DNA of 64,000 bases. It comes from Mycobacterium persicum (GTDB lineage: Bacteria > Actinomycetota > Actinomycetes > Mycobacteriales > Mycobacteriaceae). The stretch covers positions 1-64,000 of the forward strand of contig NZ_MVIF01000007.1 of the NCBI RefSeq assembly GCF_002086675.1, read 5' to 3'. How positions within the stretch are numbered: the stretch's first letter is position 1; each line of letters opens with the position of its first letter. Under the pieces are notes generated by a model that was given only the letters and a program-made list of their open reading frames with translations, was not told the DNA's origin and made no database searches. This document shows, piece after piece, positions 1 through 10,060 of the stretch. Both the position numbers and the translations under genes were made by a program.

Positions 1-285
1 GTCTTGACGCCACACGTGCGCGCAGCCCGCGCATCGGTAGCGGCGGATCGTGACCAGCAAGGTTGTCGGCCGCAACCCGAATGGCTCGTGCGCAAGTTGA
101 CGGGTCACGGTGTCGCGCACCGCACCTTGCTCGCCGCAGCGCCGACACCACGAGTCGTCGCCGACGATCCGGCACGCCAGCACCGCCTGCTCGGGTCCCA
201 GGCGTTGTCCAGTCACCTCCATCCCGAGCTCATCAAGGCGGCAGAACGTGGTCAGATCAGGGCAAGCGAAGGTAGCGTCAGGCAT
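1..285 (-). CDS. ISL3-family transposase, N-terminal part (runs off left edge)
   Basis: The minus strand is open from an ATG at 285 to the window edge (95 codons, no stop). It begins MPDATFACPDLTTFCRLDEL and carries paired cysteines in CRRCGEQG and RRYRCAGCAHVWRQD. That is the N-terminal zinc-finger (ISL3 type) of mycobacterial ISL3/IS1557-like transposases, which bind the element ends. The catalytic DDE part lies outside the window. The element points away from embA. Intactness cannot be judged. The family call is from recognition of the zinc-finger motif and the characteristic N-terminus. Confidence 0.85.
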   Translation of the reverse strand, partial: MPDATFACPDLTTFCRLDELGMEVTGQRLGPEQAVLACRIVGDDSWCRRCGEQGAVRDTVTRQLAHEPFGLRPTTLLVTIRRYRCAGCAHVWRQD

Positions 286-340
286 GTCGAGGTCTTCCAG
301 ATCAGGTGTGTAGGAACCCTCATCTTCGGAAGACCTCGAC
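286..340. repeat. 13-bp inverted repeat next to the transposase start
   Basis: GTCGAGGTCTTCC at 286-298 is exactly complementary to GGAAGACCTCGAC at 328-340. The left arm abuts the transposase start codon. It could be a hairpin controlling transposase translation, or part of the element's terminal inverted repeat. The exact element end cannot be fixed without the other end. Confidence 0.5.
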
Positions 341-345
341 CCCTA

Positions 346-912
346 TCCCGGCAACGACGCGCCGACCACCTCTACACCCTCATCTGCGAAGAGCCCTATT
401 GGACCGCTACCGGCGATCGCTGGTATGAGTCGTTCAATCAAATCTGGCGAGACAGCCTGTCGGTTCACGCAGACCAGGACGCCCGCGACGCCGGATTCTT
501 CGTCGGCGAAGACCTATCTGTCACCGACCGGTTTACGGGGTACTCGCTCGCGGAACGAGCCGGCCGTCAAGCGCAGGCACAAGCATTCGCCGGCGAAATC
601 CGTCAACGGGTCCTGCAATTGATTAGCACCGATCAGCAAGTCGCGGGAAAAATTACGAGCGCAATGGGAGGAATCGGCAACATCTTCCCCGAAGATACTC
701 CCACGACTACGACCACCACACCAACTCAGCCGCCCCCACAATGCAAGACTGGGGACATAGCGAAGCTGCAAAGAAAAGTGGACGAATTTAATCGCAGAGA
801 ACAAGACTACTTGAGGAGAGTAGCCGCGCATGATAGGAAGCCACGCGATTACAACATGAATGACCCGGCGCAGCGCGAAAGCATACGATTTATGTGTCAA
901 AGAAGAAACTGA
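346..912 (+). pseudogene. C-terminal remnant of a helical secreted/ESX-type protein, 5' end lost at the insertion sequence
   Basis: The frame from about 346 to the stop at 912 reads like a mycobacterial helical protein. It has a stretch around DAGFFVGEDLSVTDR, then an Ala/Gln-rich helix, a Thr/Pro-rich linker (PTTTTTTPTQPPP) and a basic tail ending FMCQRRN. The upstream part of the same open frame is only the antisense of the transposase gene, so no authentic start is visible. I read this as a host gene broken by the element. The VGEDLSVTD stretch reminds me of N-terminal regions of type VII-associated or toxin-like mycobacterial proteins, but that is recollection only. G+C is visibly lower than in the emb genes. 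Confidence 0.45.
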
Positions 913-984
913 CCACCGGCAAGACGCTCAGCGGCCAGCGCCATCAGACAGCGCCGCCGAACGACCGCCAGCCGGCGACATCAG

Positions 985-1753
985 TACAGTCGGTGGTCCC
1001 GTTCACCGGGCCTGTCCCGTCCCACAGGGCTGGCCGTTGATGCCGCGAATAACGTCTACGTCGCCAGACACCGGCAATAATCGCGTGGTCAAATTGGCTC
1101 CTGAATCTGGCGCGCAGCAAGTGGTTGGTTTCTCGGGTCTCAACAGTCCTTTTGGTGTCGCAGTCGATTTGGCTGGCAACATCTATGCTGTTGATGACGG
1201 CCAGCGAGTGGTGCAGTTCCTGGTAGGGCGCAACATCCGAAATGTGTTGCCATTTGCCGGCCTGTCCAGCATTGGTGGAATAGCCGTCGATTCCGCCGGA
1301 AACGTCTACGTTGTCGACACCGGCAATAATCAGGTGTTGATGTTGCCCGCCGGGTCGAGCACCCAGCAAGTATTGGGATTTTCCGATCTTCACTACCCGG
1401 GCGACGTGGTGGTCGATTCGGACGGCAACGTCTACGTCAGCGAAATCTGGACTTATCGAGTCCGAGTCGTGGACGCAGGTTCGGGCCACCAGCACGAGTT
1501 GTCCTTTGACCATGATTTGTACCACATCCACGTTTTTGCGGTAGCTGTTGATCGCGCCGCCAATGTTTATGTCACGGACAATTTTCAGGGCCAAGGCTAT
1601 TGGGTGGCGGAGTTGGCGGCTGGTTCAAGGGCGCCAAGGCTGCTGCCGTTCACCGACCTAGACGGACCCAATGGGGTGGCGGTTGATGCCGCCGGCACCG
1701 TCTACGTCACCGATTATGGCCACAGTCGGCTCGCCAAGTTGACATCGCGATAG
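985..1753 (+). pseudogene. Decayed NHL beta-propeller fragment similar to the PknD sensor domain
   Basis: There are about five NHL blades, each with a core like GVAVDLAGNIYAVD, GIAVDSAGNVYVVDTGNNQV or GVAVDAAGTVYVTDYGHSRL. The pattern matches the extracellular propeller of the Ser/Thr kinase PknD. There is no kinase, membrane segment or signal peptide. The 5' end is broken by frameshifts: propeller-like QSVVPFTG (about 994-1017), GLAVDAANNVYVA (about 1027-1065) and DTGNNRVVKL (from about 1067) lie in three different frames. An ATG further upstream at 860 opens the last frame but encodes unrelated sequence. Most likely a relic of a PknD-like or secreted NHL gene. Confidence 0.65.
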
Positions 1754-2394
1754 TCGGCCGCGGTGACATCCCGTTCAGCGAACGCTGAGGGCCGGCGCAC
1801 CGCGCCGCACACGGTAGGCCCAAAGCTCGGGTTGCACCAGCTGAGCGCGCCGTCGGGCACCGGCGGTTGATTGCTGGCTGGCGATCGACCTCGGCCAGCC
1901 GACCGACAGGCAACCCACGCTCCCGGAAGGATACCGCTCAGTCCCGAGATGTGTCGCGGCGCCATCGGCACTAGCAACGCGTTGGTCCTATTTGGCTCGA
2001 GCGTTCTGGTCAACCCAATCTAGGATCTAGCATTTGCCAACCGTGATTGACTATTATGTCAACTTATGTTGACGGTTACGCGGGTGCTGCCCCACAGTGA
2101 CGCCAATCGAGCGACGCCCTCGGGTGGTGCATACCGACCTCAGACCCGGTCGGCTTCGTGGGCATGCGGCGTCCATCGCTCGTCGAGCCACCCGGGTGCC
2201 CCGGATCAGAACTCGTGGCGACGCACCTGCAGATCGATGCAGGTCGGGCCGTTCTGCATAGCGGTTTTCGGCAAAGCAATTACTGATCGGGACGCGTGCT
2301 CTGGTCGGATCTCTGAACCCTCCCCCCACGGACCGTATTCCGGCATACCTGGAGGCCCACTGATTGCGCCTCGAAGAGATGAAGGGGCAACAGC
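1754..2394. other. Intergenic stretch, no convincing gene
   Basis: Short open frames exist on both strands, including about 99 codons on the minus strand at 1714-2013. None has a recognisable domain, a good ribosome-binding site or mycobacterial homology I can name. The only clear element is the palindrome at 2058-2073. The stretch probably contains the promoter of the glycosyltransferase gene. Confidence 0.5.
2058..2073. promoter_or_regulatory. Palindrome GTCAAC-TTAT-GTTGAC, candidate operator
   Basis: Perfect 6-bp arms separated by 4 bp, in an AT-rich patch about 320 bp upstream of the glycosyltransferase start. The size and symmetry fit a dimeric repressor site (TetR, MarR or GntR type). 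No cognate regulator gene is visible nearby. Confidence 0.35.
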
Positions 2395-3408
2395 GTGTCG
2401 CAACAGCTATCCGTGACGATCGTTATTCCGGCCTACAATGAGGCCGAGTTTATCGGCAATTGTCTGGAGTCGTGCATAGCCCAATGCTCGCTACCGGAAG
2501 AGATCATCGTCGTCAACAACAACTCGGTCGACGAGACGGCGTCGATCGTTTACCGCTATCAAGCGGAAAACCCGCATATCAACATCCGCCTGCTCCATCA
2601 AAACGACCGTCAGGGCATTACCCCGACGCGTAACCTTGGCTTCGATAATGCTTCGCATGACGTGATTGGCCGTATCGACGCCGATTCATGTATCAGCCCT
2701 GATTGGGTTCAAACGATCCGGCGCTGCTTCCAGGACCCTGACATCGCGGCGGTCACCGGCCCAGTCTTCTATTACGACATGCCCCTGCGGAGGTTCATCC
2801 TTTGGCTCGACGACAAAACACGCCAAATGCTGCACCGCAACGCGCGGGACGAAGGGTTTCTCTACGGATCCAATATGGCCATTCGCGCCTCGGCCTGGAA
2901 GGAAGTCCGGCAGCTCACACATCCGGATACCGAGAACCTGCTTCACGAGGATATCGACCTGGCGCTGACATTAGTCGAAAACAACTTGCCGATCGCATAC
3001 GATCCCACACTCGTCGCGGGACTCTCGGGGCGCCGGGTGGAGAGCTCGCCACGAGATTTCTACCGGTATGCGACACGCTACGGCAGGACGACGCGGCTCC
3101 ACGGAATGAGAAGTCGCATGGCGCCGATAGTTACCGCGATTCTGCTGTTGGGATATTTTCCGGTGCACGCGATAAGGCGTTCATATGATGCCGAGAATAG
3201 AAAGCTTTCCTTCCCTATCAAAGCTATACAACGGGAGCGAGCTGCTTTCAGGAACGCCCCGGATACCCGCGCATTTCAGACCGCTCCTCGTGGCTCTCAG
3301 CCGGACGCGGCTGGAGTCGGGCGCACCAGGACCCCACCGACCGAGCCCGCGCTGACCGCGCCGAGACTGCGCCCACATCGCCGCTCAGCGCCGGCTCCAC
3401 GCACCTGA
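2395..3408 (+). CDS. Family 2 glycosyltransferase
   Basis: GTG start; 337 residues. The N-terminal 230 residues are a GT-A fold. VTIVIPAYNEAEFIGNCLES is the family signature, VVNNNSVDETA the nucleotide-binding strand and RIDADS the DxD metal/UDP-sugar site at about residue 100. HEDIDLAL near 185 fits the conserved ED acceptor-site motif. Residues about 237-260 include one hydrophobic segment. The last 80 residues are Arg/Pro-rich and low-complexity, suggesting that the original C-terminus was replaced or frameshifted. Sugar donor and acceptor are not predictable. It lies directly upstream of embA where embC sits in M. tuberculosis, and its codon use is less G+C-biased than embA, suggesting acquisition. 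Confidence 0.8.
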   Translation: MSQQLSVTIVIPAYNEAEFIGNCLESCIAQCSLPEEIIVVNNNSVDETASIVYRYQAENPHINIRLLHQNDRQGITPTRNLGFDNASHDVIGRIDADSCISPDWVQTIRRCFQDPDIAAVTGPVFYYDMPLRRFILWLDDKTRQMLHRNARDEGFLYGSNMAIRASAWKEVRQLTHPDTENLLHEDIDLALTLVENNLPIAYDPTLVAGLSGRRVESSPRDFYRYATRYGRTTRLHGMRSRMAPIVTAILLLGYFPVHAIRRSYDAENRKLSFPIKAIQRERAAFRNAPDTRAFQTAPRGSQPDAAGVGRTRTPPTEPALTAPRLRPHRRSAPAPRT

Positions 3409-3492
3409 CGCAGACTCGATCTCAATAACCACCCCCGCTGTCCGGCCCCGCATCTCAAAGCCACTCAGCCTCGTCGCCTACCATCGACCCTC

Positions 3493-6400
3493 GTGCCCCT
3501 CGACGGTAATGAGCGATCTCACCGGATCGCCCGCCTAGTAGCCGTCGTCTCGGGAATCGCCGGACTGCTGTTGTGTGCCCTGGTTCCGCTGCTTCCGGTG
3601 AAGCAGACGACGGCGACCATCCTATGGCCGCAGGGCACGACCGCCGACGGCGATATAACCCAGATCACCGCACCATTGGTATCCGGAGCACCGCGGGCAC
3701 TCGACATCTCGGTCCCGTGCCCGGCGATCGCCACCCTGCCCGCCGGCGGCGGCCTGGTGCTGTCGACCCTGCCGGCCGGTGGCGTGGACACCGGTAAACA
3801 TGGCCTGTTCGTTCGGGCCGACAAGGACACCGTCGTCGTCGCCTTCCGCGACACGGTGGCCGCGGTGGCATCGCGCTCGGCAATCGCCGAGGGACGCTGC
3901 AGCGTGCTGCACCTGTGGGCCGACGCCGGCGGTGCGCACGCCGACTTCGTCGGCATTCCCGGCGCCGCGGGAACTCTGCCCGCCGAAAAGAAGCCACAGG
4001 TCGGCGGGATCTTCACCGACTTGACGGTGGCCGCCCAGCCCGGCCTGTCGGCCCGCATCGACGTCGACACCCGATTCATCACCAACCCCACCGCCGTCAA
4101 AACGATCGCGATGACCCTGGGCGCGCTGGCGGTCGCGGTAGCGATCCTGGCTTTGGCGGTCCTGGATCGCCAGAGCCGGGGCGGTGTGCGGCTCTCCCGA
4201 CGCCGCCCCGGCTGGGCAATCTGGCTCGCCGACGCCGGGGTGATCGCCACACTGCTGCTCTGGCACATCATCGGCGCCACCTCCTCCGACGACGGCTACA
4301 ACCTGACCATCGCCCGCGTCGCGCCCAAGGCCGGCTATGTCGCCAACTACTACCGCTACTTCGGCACCACGGAGGCGCCGTTCGACTGGTATCTCGGGGT
4401 GCTAGCCCGGCTGGCATCGCTGAGCACCGCCGGCGTGTGGATGCGGCTGCCGGCCACGCTGGCCGGGATCGGCTGCTGGCTGATCATCAGTCACTTTGCG
4501 CTGCGGCGGCTGGGACCCGGCAAGGGCGGCCTGGCGTCCAACCGGGCGGCGGTGCTGACCGCGGGCGCGGTGTTCCTGGCCGCGTGGCTGCCGTTCAACA
4601 ACGGCCTGCGCCCCGAGCCGCTGATTGCCCTGGGTGTGCTGGTCACCTGGGTGCTGGTGGAACGCTCGATCGCGCAGCGGCATCTGGCGCCGGGCGCGCT
4701 CGCCATCATCGTCGCAATGCTGACCGCCACGCTAGCGCCGCAGGGCCTGATAGCGCTGGCCCCGCTGCTCACCGGCGCGCGCGCCATCGCCCAAATCATC
4801 CGGCGGCGCCAGGCCACCGACGGCCTGCTGGCGCCGCTGGCAGTGCTGGCAGCGTCACTGTCGCTGATCACCGTGGTGGTGTTCCGCAGCCAAACGCTGG
4901 CGACGGTCGCCGAGTCGGCCCGGATCAAGTACAAGGTCGGACCCACGATCGCGTGGTACCAGGACTTCCTGCGCTACTACTTCCTCACGGTCGAGTCCAA
5001 TGCGGACGGGTCGATGTCGCGCCGGTTCGCGGTGCTGGTGATGTTGCTGTGCCTGTTCGGGATGCTGTTCGTGCTGCTACGGCGCGACCGGGTGCCGGGG
5101 CTGTCCAGCGGTCCGGCCTGGCGGCTGATCGGCACCACGGCCGTCGGCCTGCTGCTATTGACGTTCACCCCGACCAAGTGGGCCATTCAGTTCGGCGCGT
5201 TCGCCAGCCTGGCCGGTGCCTTGGGGGCGGTCACCGCGTTCACCGTGGCGCGGATCGGCCTGCACAGCCGGCGAAACCTCACGCTCTACATCACCGCGTT
5301 GCTGTTCGTGCTGGCGTGGGCCACTTCGGGCATCAATGGCTGGTTCTACGTCGGCAACTACGGCGTGCCGTGGTACGACATCCAGCCGGTCATCGCCAGC
5401 CACCCGGTGACGTCGATGTTCCTTGCGCTGTCGGTGCTGACCGGCCTGCTGGCCGCCTGGTACCACTTCCGGATGGACTACGCCGGGCACACCGAGGTCA
5501 AGGACAACCGGCGCAACCGGGTCCTGGCCTCGACCCCGCTGCTGGTGGTCGCGGTGATCATGGTGTTGGGCGAAGTCGGCTCGCTCGCCAAGGGCGCGGC
5601 CGCCCGCTACCCGCTGTACACCATCGCCAAGTCCAACCTGGCCGCGTTGGAATCCGGGCTGTCACCAAGCAGCTGCGCCATGGCCGACGACGTGCTGGCC
5701 GAACCCGATCCCAATGCCGGTATGCTGCAACCGGTTCCGGGTCAGACCTTCGGACCCGACGGACCGCTCGGCGGCGTCAACCCGGTCGGCTTCAAACCCG
5801 AGGGCGTGGGTGAGGACCTGAGGTCCGACCCGGTGGTCAGCAAACCCGGAGTGGTCAACTCCGACGCCTCGCCCAACAAACCCAACGCCGCCATCACCGA
5901 CTCCGCCGGCACCGCCGGCGGCAAGGGCCCGGTCGGGGTCAACGGCTCCCACGCGGCATTGCCGTTCGGGCTGGATCCCGCTCGCACCCCGGTGATGGGC
6001 AGCTACGGCGAGAACACCCTGGCCGCCACCGCCACCTCGGCCTGGTATCAACTGCCAGCCCGCAGCGCAGACCGGCCGCTGGTCGTGATCTCGGCCGCCG
6101 GGGCCATCTGGTCGTACAAAGAGGACGGCGACTTCGTCTACGGCCAGTCTTTGAAACTGCAGTGGGGTGTCACCCGGCCCGACGGCGGCATCCAGCCGCT
6201 CGGGCAGGTGTTCCCGATCGACCTCGGGCCGCAACCGGCGTGGCGCAACCTGCGGTTCCCGCTGACCTGGGCCCCGCCCGAGGCCGACGTGGCGCGCATC
6301 GTCGCCTACGACCCCAACCTGAGCCCCGAGCAATGGTTCGCGTTCACCCCGCCGCGGGTCCCGGTGCTGGAAACGCTGCAGCAGCTGATCGGCTCCCAGA

Positions 6401-6762
6401 CACCGGTGTTGATGGATATCGCGACAGCCGCCAACTTCCCCTGCCAGCGGCCGTTCTCCGAACACCTTGGCGTGGCCGAACTTCCGCAATACCGGATCAT
6501 GCCCGACCACAAACAGACCGCGGTGTCGTCGAACCTGTGGCAGTCCAGCTCCACCGGCGGGCCGTTCCTGTTCACCCAGGCGCTGCTGCGGACCTCGACC
6601 ATCTCCACCTACCTGCGCGGCGACTGGTATCGCGACTGGGGAACGGTGGAGCAGTACTACCGGCTGGTGCCGGCCGATCAGGCACCGGATGCCGTCGTCC
6701 ACCAAGGCGTGGTGACCGTGCCCGGCTGGAGCCGGCAAGGACCGATCAGGGCTCTCCCATGA
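3493..6762 (+). CDS. embA: Arabinosyltransferase EmbA
   Basis: GTG start; 1089 residues (M. tuberculosis EmbA about 1094). It transfers arabinofuranose from decaprenyl-phospho-arabinose to build arabinogalactan, acting with EmbB at the outer face of the membrane. It starts [20 protein letters not shown], typical of EmbA rather than EmbC. It has an N-terminal membrane segment, a periplasmic beta domain, then a GT-C multi-helix core with the acidic pair in SSDDGY (Asp266-Asp267) and a C-terminal carbohydrate-binding domain. An unusual Gly/Ala-rich stretch occurs near residues 795-815. The stop overlaps the embB start (ATGA), so the two are translationally coupled. No embC lies upstream within the window. 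Confidence 0.97.
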   Translation: MPLDGNERSHRIARLVAVVSGIAGLLLCALVPLLPVKQTTATILWPQGTTADGDITQITAPLVSGAPRALDISVPCPAIATLPAGGGLVLSTLPAGGVDTGKHGLFVRADKDTVVVAFRDTVAAVASRSAIAEGRCSVLHLWADAGGAHADFVGIPGAAGTLPAEKKPQVGGIFTDLTVAAQPGLSARIDVDTRFITNPTAVKTIAMTLGALAVAVAILALAVLDRQSRGGVRLSRRRPGWAIWLADAGVIATLLLWHIIGATSSDDGYNLTIARVAPKAGYVANYYRYFGTTEAPFDWYLGVLARLASLSTAGVWMRLPATLAGIGCWLIISHFALRRLGPGKGGLASNRAAVLTAGAVFLAAWLPFNNGLRPEPLIALGVLVTWVLVERSIAQRHLAPGALAIIVAMLTATLAPQGLIALAPLLTGARAIAQIIRRRQATDGLLAPLAVLAASLSLITVVVFRSQTLATVAESARIKYKVGPTIAWYQDFLRYYFLTVESNADGSMSRRFAVLVMLLCLFGMLFVLLRRDRVPGLSSGPAWRLIGTTAVGLLLLTFTPTKWAIQFGAFASLAGALGAVTAFTVARIGLHSRRNLTLYITALLFVLAWATSGINGWFYVGNYGVPWYDIQPVIASHPVTSMFLALSVLTGLLAAWYHFRMDYAGHTEVKDNRRNRVLASTPLLVVAVIMVLGEVGSLAKGAAARYPLYTIAKSNLAALESGLSPSSCAMADDVLAEPDPNAGMLQPVPGQTFGPDGPLGGVNPVGFKPEGVGEDLRSDPVVSKPGVVNSDASPNKPNAAITDSAGTAGGKGPVGVNGSHAALPFGLDPARTPVMGSYGENTLAATATSAWYQLPARSADRPLVVISAAGAIWSYKEDGDFVYGQSLKLQWGVTRPDGGIQPLGQVFPIDLGPQPAWRNLRFPLTWAPPEADVARIVAYDPNLSPEQWFAFTPPRVPVLETLQQLIGSQTPVLMDIATAANFPCQRPFSEHLGVAELPQYRIMPDHKQTAVSSNLWQSSSTGGPFLFTQALLRTSTISTYLRGDWYRDWGTVEQYYRLVPADQAPDAVVHQGVVTVPGWSRQGPIRALP

Positions 6763-9700
6763 CGGCGGCCATCAGCATGACCGCGGCCGGCCGTGACGTG
6801 CGGGTGACCCGCTGGGTGGCGACGATCGCGGGCCTAGTCGGCTTCGTGTTGTCGGTCGCGACGCCATTGCTGCCGGTTGTGCAGACCACCGCGATGCTCA
6901 ACTGGCCGCAAAACGGACAACTCAATAGCGTTACCGCGCCGTTGATTACGCTGACGCCGGTCGACCTGACGGCCACCGTGCCCTGCGAGGTGGTGCGCGG
7001 CATGCCGCCGCAGGGCGGGGTGGTGCTGGGCACCGCACCCAAGCAGGGCAAGGACGCCAACCTGCAGGCGATGTTCGTCGTCGTCAGCAGTCAGCGGGTC
7101 GACGTCACCGACCGCAACGTGGTGATCCTGTCCGTGCCGCGCGACCTGGTGGCTTCCCCGCAATGCCAGCAGATCGAGGTCACCTCGACGCACGCCGGAA
7201 CGTTCGCCACCTTCGTCGGCCTCAAGGATCCCGGCGGGCAACCATTGCGCGGCGGCTTCCCCGATCCCAACCTGCGCCCCCAGATCGTCGGGGTGTTCAC
7301 CGACCTCACCGGACCCGCGCCGCCCGGGCTGAAGTTCTCGGCGACCATCGACACCCGGTTCTCCACCACCCCCACCACACTGAAACTGCTGGCGATCATC
7401 GGCGCGATCGTGGCCACCATCGTCGCGTTGATCGCGCTGTGGCGCCTGGACCAGCTGGACGGCCACCGGATGCGTCGGTGGATTCCACAGAACTGGCGCA
7501 CCTTCACCCTGCTCGACGCCGTGGTGATCTTCGCGTTCCTGCTCTGGCACGTCATCGGCGCCAACTCCTCCGACGACGGCTACATCCTGGGCATGGCCCG
7601 CGTCGCCGACCACGCCGGCTACATGTCCAACTACTTCCGCTGGTTCGGCAGCCCGGAGGACCCGTTCGGCTGGTACTACAACCTGCTGGCGCTGATGACC
7701 CACGTCAGTAACTCCAGCTTCTGGGACGCCAGCATCTGGATGCGGTTGCCGGACCTGTTCGCCGGACTGGTGTGCTGGCTGCTGCTCTCGCGTGAGGTGC
7801 TGCCACGGTTGGGGCCGGCGGTGGCGGCCAGCAAACCCGCCAACTGGGCCGCGGCGATGGTCCTGCTGACCGCGTGGATGCCGTTCAACAACGGCCTGCG
7901 GCCCGAAGGCATTATCGCGCTGGGCTCGCTGGTCACCTACGTGCTGATCGAGCGGTCGATGCGGTACAGCCGGCTCACCCCGGCGGCGCTGGCGATCATC
8001 GCCGCCGCGTTCACGCTCGGTGTGCAGCCCACCGGCCTGATCGCGGTGGCCGCGCTGGTGGCCGGTGGGCGCCCGATCCTGCGGATCTTCGTGAAACGCC
8101 ACCGACTGGTGGGCACGTTGCCGTTGCTGTCACCGATGCTGGCCGCCGGCACCATCATCCTGACCGTCGTCTTCGCCGACCAGACGCTGTCAACGGTGTT
8201 GGAAGCCACCAGGGTTCGCGGAAAGATCGGTCCCAGTCAGGCCTGGTACACCGAGAACCTGCGTTACTACTATCTCATCCTGCCCACCGTCGACGGTTCG
8301 CTGTCGCGCCGGTTCGGCTTCCTGATCACCGCGCTGTGCCTGTTCACCGCGGTGTTTATCATGCTGCGGCGCAAGCGAATTCCCGGCGTGGCGCGGGGGC
8401 CGGCGTGGCGATTGATGGGCGTCATCTTCGCCACCATGTTCTTCTTGATGTTCACCCCGACCAAGTGGGTGCACCACTTCGGGCTGTTCGCCGCGGTGGG
8501 GGCGGCGATGGCGGCGCTGACGACGGTGTTGGTATCACGGGAGGTGCTGCGCTGGTCGCGCAACCGGATGGCGTTCCTGGCGGCGGTGCTGTTCATGCTG
8601 GCGTTGTGCTGGGCCACCACCAACGGCTGGTGGTATGTGTCCAGCTATGGCGTGCCGTTCAACAGTGCGATGCCGAAGATCGCCGGAATCACGGTCAGCA
8701 CAATCTTTTTCGCGCTGTTCGCGATCGCCGCGCTGTATGCGGCCTGGTTGCATTTCGCCCCCCGAGGCAGCGGTGAGGGCCGCCTGACCCGCGCACTCAC
8801 CAGCGCGCCGGTCCCGCTGGCGGCCGGCTTCATGGCTTTGGTGTTCGTCGCGTCGATGGTCGCCGGGATCGTGCGCCAGTACCCCACCTACTCCAACGGC
8901 TGGTCCAACCTGCGGGCCTTCGTCGGCGGCTGCGGACTGGCCGACGACGTGCTCGTCGAGCCGGATCCGAACGAGGGCTTCATGACTGCGCTGCCCGGCG
9001 ACTACGGCCCGCTGGGGCCGCTGGGTGGCATCAACCCGACAGGCTTTACCCCCAACGGCGTGCCGGAGCACACCGTCGCCGAGGCGATCGTGATGAAACC
9101 CAACCAGCCGGGCACCGATTACGACTGGGACGCGCCGACCAAACTCAAGACCGCGGGCATCAATGGATCCACGGTGCCGCTGCCCTACCAACTCGACCCC
9201 GCCCGGGTTCCGCTGGCCGGCACCTACACCACCGGCGCGCAGCAGCAAAGCAGACTCGCCTCGGCGTGGTATCTGCTGCCCAAGCCGGACGACGGACATC
9301 CGCTGGTGGTGGTGACCGCCGCCGGGAAGATCGCCGGGCACAGCGTGCTGCATGGCTACACCCCCGGGCAGACGGTGGCGCTGGAGTACGCCCGGCCGGG
9401 GCCGGGCGCGCTGGTGCCCGCCGGCCGGCTGGTGCCCGACGACCTCTACGGGGAACAGCCCAAAGCCTGGCGCAATCTGCGGTTCGCCCGCGACAAGATG
9501 CCCGCCGACGCCGTCGCCGTCCGGGTGGTGGCCGAGGACCTGTCCCTGACCCCCGAGGACTGGATCGCGGTGACCCCGCCGCGGGTGCCGGACCTGCGGT
9601 CGTTGCAGGAATACGTCGGCTCCACCCAACCGGTGCTGCTGGACTGGGCGGTGGGGCTGGCGTTCCCGTGTCAGCAGCCGATGCTGCACGTCAATGGCGT

Positions 9701-9980
9701 CACCAAAATCCCGAAATTCCGCATCACACCGGACTACAACGCCAAGAAGCTGGACACCGACACCTGGGAAGACGGCGTCAACGGCGGGCTGCTGGGCATC
9801 ACCGACCTGCTGCTGCGCGCCCATGTGATGGCCACCTATCTGTCGCGCGACTGGGCCCGCGACTGGGGATCACTGCGCAAATTCGACACCCTGGTCGATG
9901 CGGCGCCCGCACAACTCGACCTGGGCACCGCGACCCGCAGCGGATTGTGGTCACCGGGCAAGATCCGGATCGGCCCCTGA
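6759..9980 (+). CDS. embB: Arabinosyltransferase EmbB (ethambutol target)
   Basis: ATG start inside ATGA, overlapping the embA stop by 4 bases; 1073 residues (M. tuberculosis 1098, with a longer N-terminus). It forms the branching and elongating arabinan of arabinogalactan with EmbA. The GT-C catalytic motif [20 protein letters not shown] contains Asp272-Asp273. Met279 corresponds to M. tuberculosis Met306, the main ethambutol-resistance position, and is the wild-type residue. About four extra residues (NSSF-type insertion) occur in the loop before [11 protein letters not shown] relative to M. tuberculosis. The C-terminal half carries the carbohydrate-binding domain and ends [10 protein letters not shown]. 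The open frame extends upstream to 6162, but only as a shadow within embA. Confidence 0.97.
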   Translation: MTAAISMTAAGRDVRVTRWVATIAGLVGFVLSVATPLLPVVQTTAMLNWPQNGQLNSVTAPLITLTPVDLTATVPCEVVRGMPPQGGVVLGTAPKQGKDANLQAMFVVVSSQRVDVTDRNVVILSVPRDLVASPQCQQIEVTSTHAGTFATFVGLKDPGGQPLRGGFPDPNLRPQIVGVFTDLTGPAPPGLKFSATIDTRFSTTPTTLKLLAIIGAIVATIVALIALWRLDQLDGHRMRRWIPQNWRTFTLLDAVVIFAFLLWHVIGANSSDDGYILGMARVADHAGYMSNYFRWFGSPEDPFGWYYNLLALMTHVSNSSFWDASIWMRLPDLFAGLVCWLLLSREVLPRLGPAVAASKPANWAAAMVLLTAWMPFNNGLRPEGIIALGSLVTYVLIERSMRYSRLTPAALAIIAAAFTLGVQPTGLIAVAALVAGGRPILRIFVKRHRLVGTLPLLSPMLAAGTIILTVVFADQTLSTVLEATRVRGKIGPSQAWYTENLRYYYLILPTVDGSLSRRFGFLITALCLFTAVFIMLRRKRIPGVARGPAWRLMGVIFATMFFLMFTPTKWVHHFGLFAAVGAAMAALTTVLVSREVLRWSRNRMAFLAAVLFMLALCWATTNGWWYVSSYGVPFNSAMPKIAGITVSTIFFALFAIAALYAAWLHFAPRGSGEGRLTRALTSAPVPLAAGFMALVFVASMVAGIVRQYPTYSNGWSNLRAFVGGCGLADDVLVEPDPNEGFMTALPGDYGPLGPLGGINPTGFTPNGVPEHTVAEAIVMKPNQPGTDYDWDAPTKLKTAGINGSTVPLPYQLDPARVPLAGTYTTGAQQQSRLASAWYLLPKPDDGHPLVVVTAAGKIAGHSVLHGYTPGQTVALEYARPGPGALVPAGRLVPDDLYGEQPKAWRNLRFARDKMPADAVAVRVVAEDLSLTPEDWIAVTPPRVPDLRSLQEYVGSTQPVLLDWAVGLAFPCQQPMLHVNGVTKIPKFRITPDYNAKKLDTDTWEDGVNGGLLGITDLLLRAHVMATYLSRDWARDWGSLRKFDTLVDAAPAQLDLGTATRSGLWSPGKIRIGP

Positions 9981-10060
9981 GTTCGAGTCTGCGTTCATCG
10001 CGGGTGCCAGGCCGCTAGGCACGCGCTGGTCACAGTTTCGGCGACATAGACGCAGTCTCG

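Noticed and set aside
860..1000. ATG at 860 as start of the NHL protein
   Set aside because: Overlaps the upstream remnant, encodes no signal peptide, and blade-like sequence before 1067 is in other frames.
1714..2013. 99-codon minus-strand open frame
   Set aside because: No domain, no ribosome-binding site and partly antisense to the NHL fragment; not enough evidence for a gene.
6162..6758. Upstream extension of the embB frame
   Set aside because: Lies wholly within embA in another frame; the ATGA overlap gives the natural embB start.
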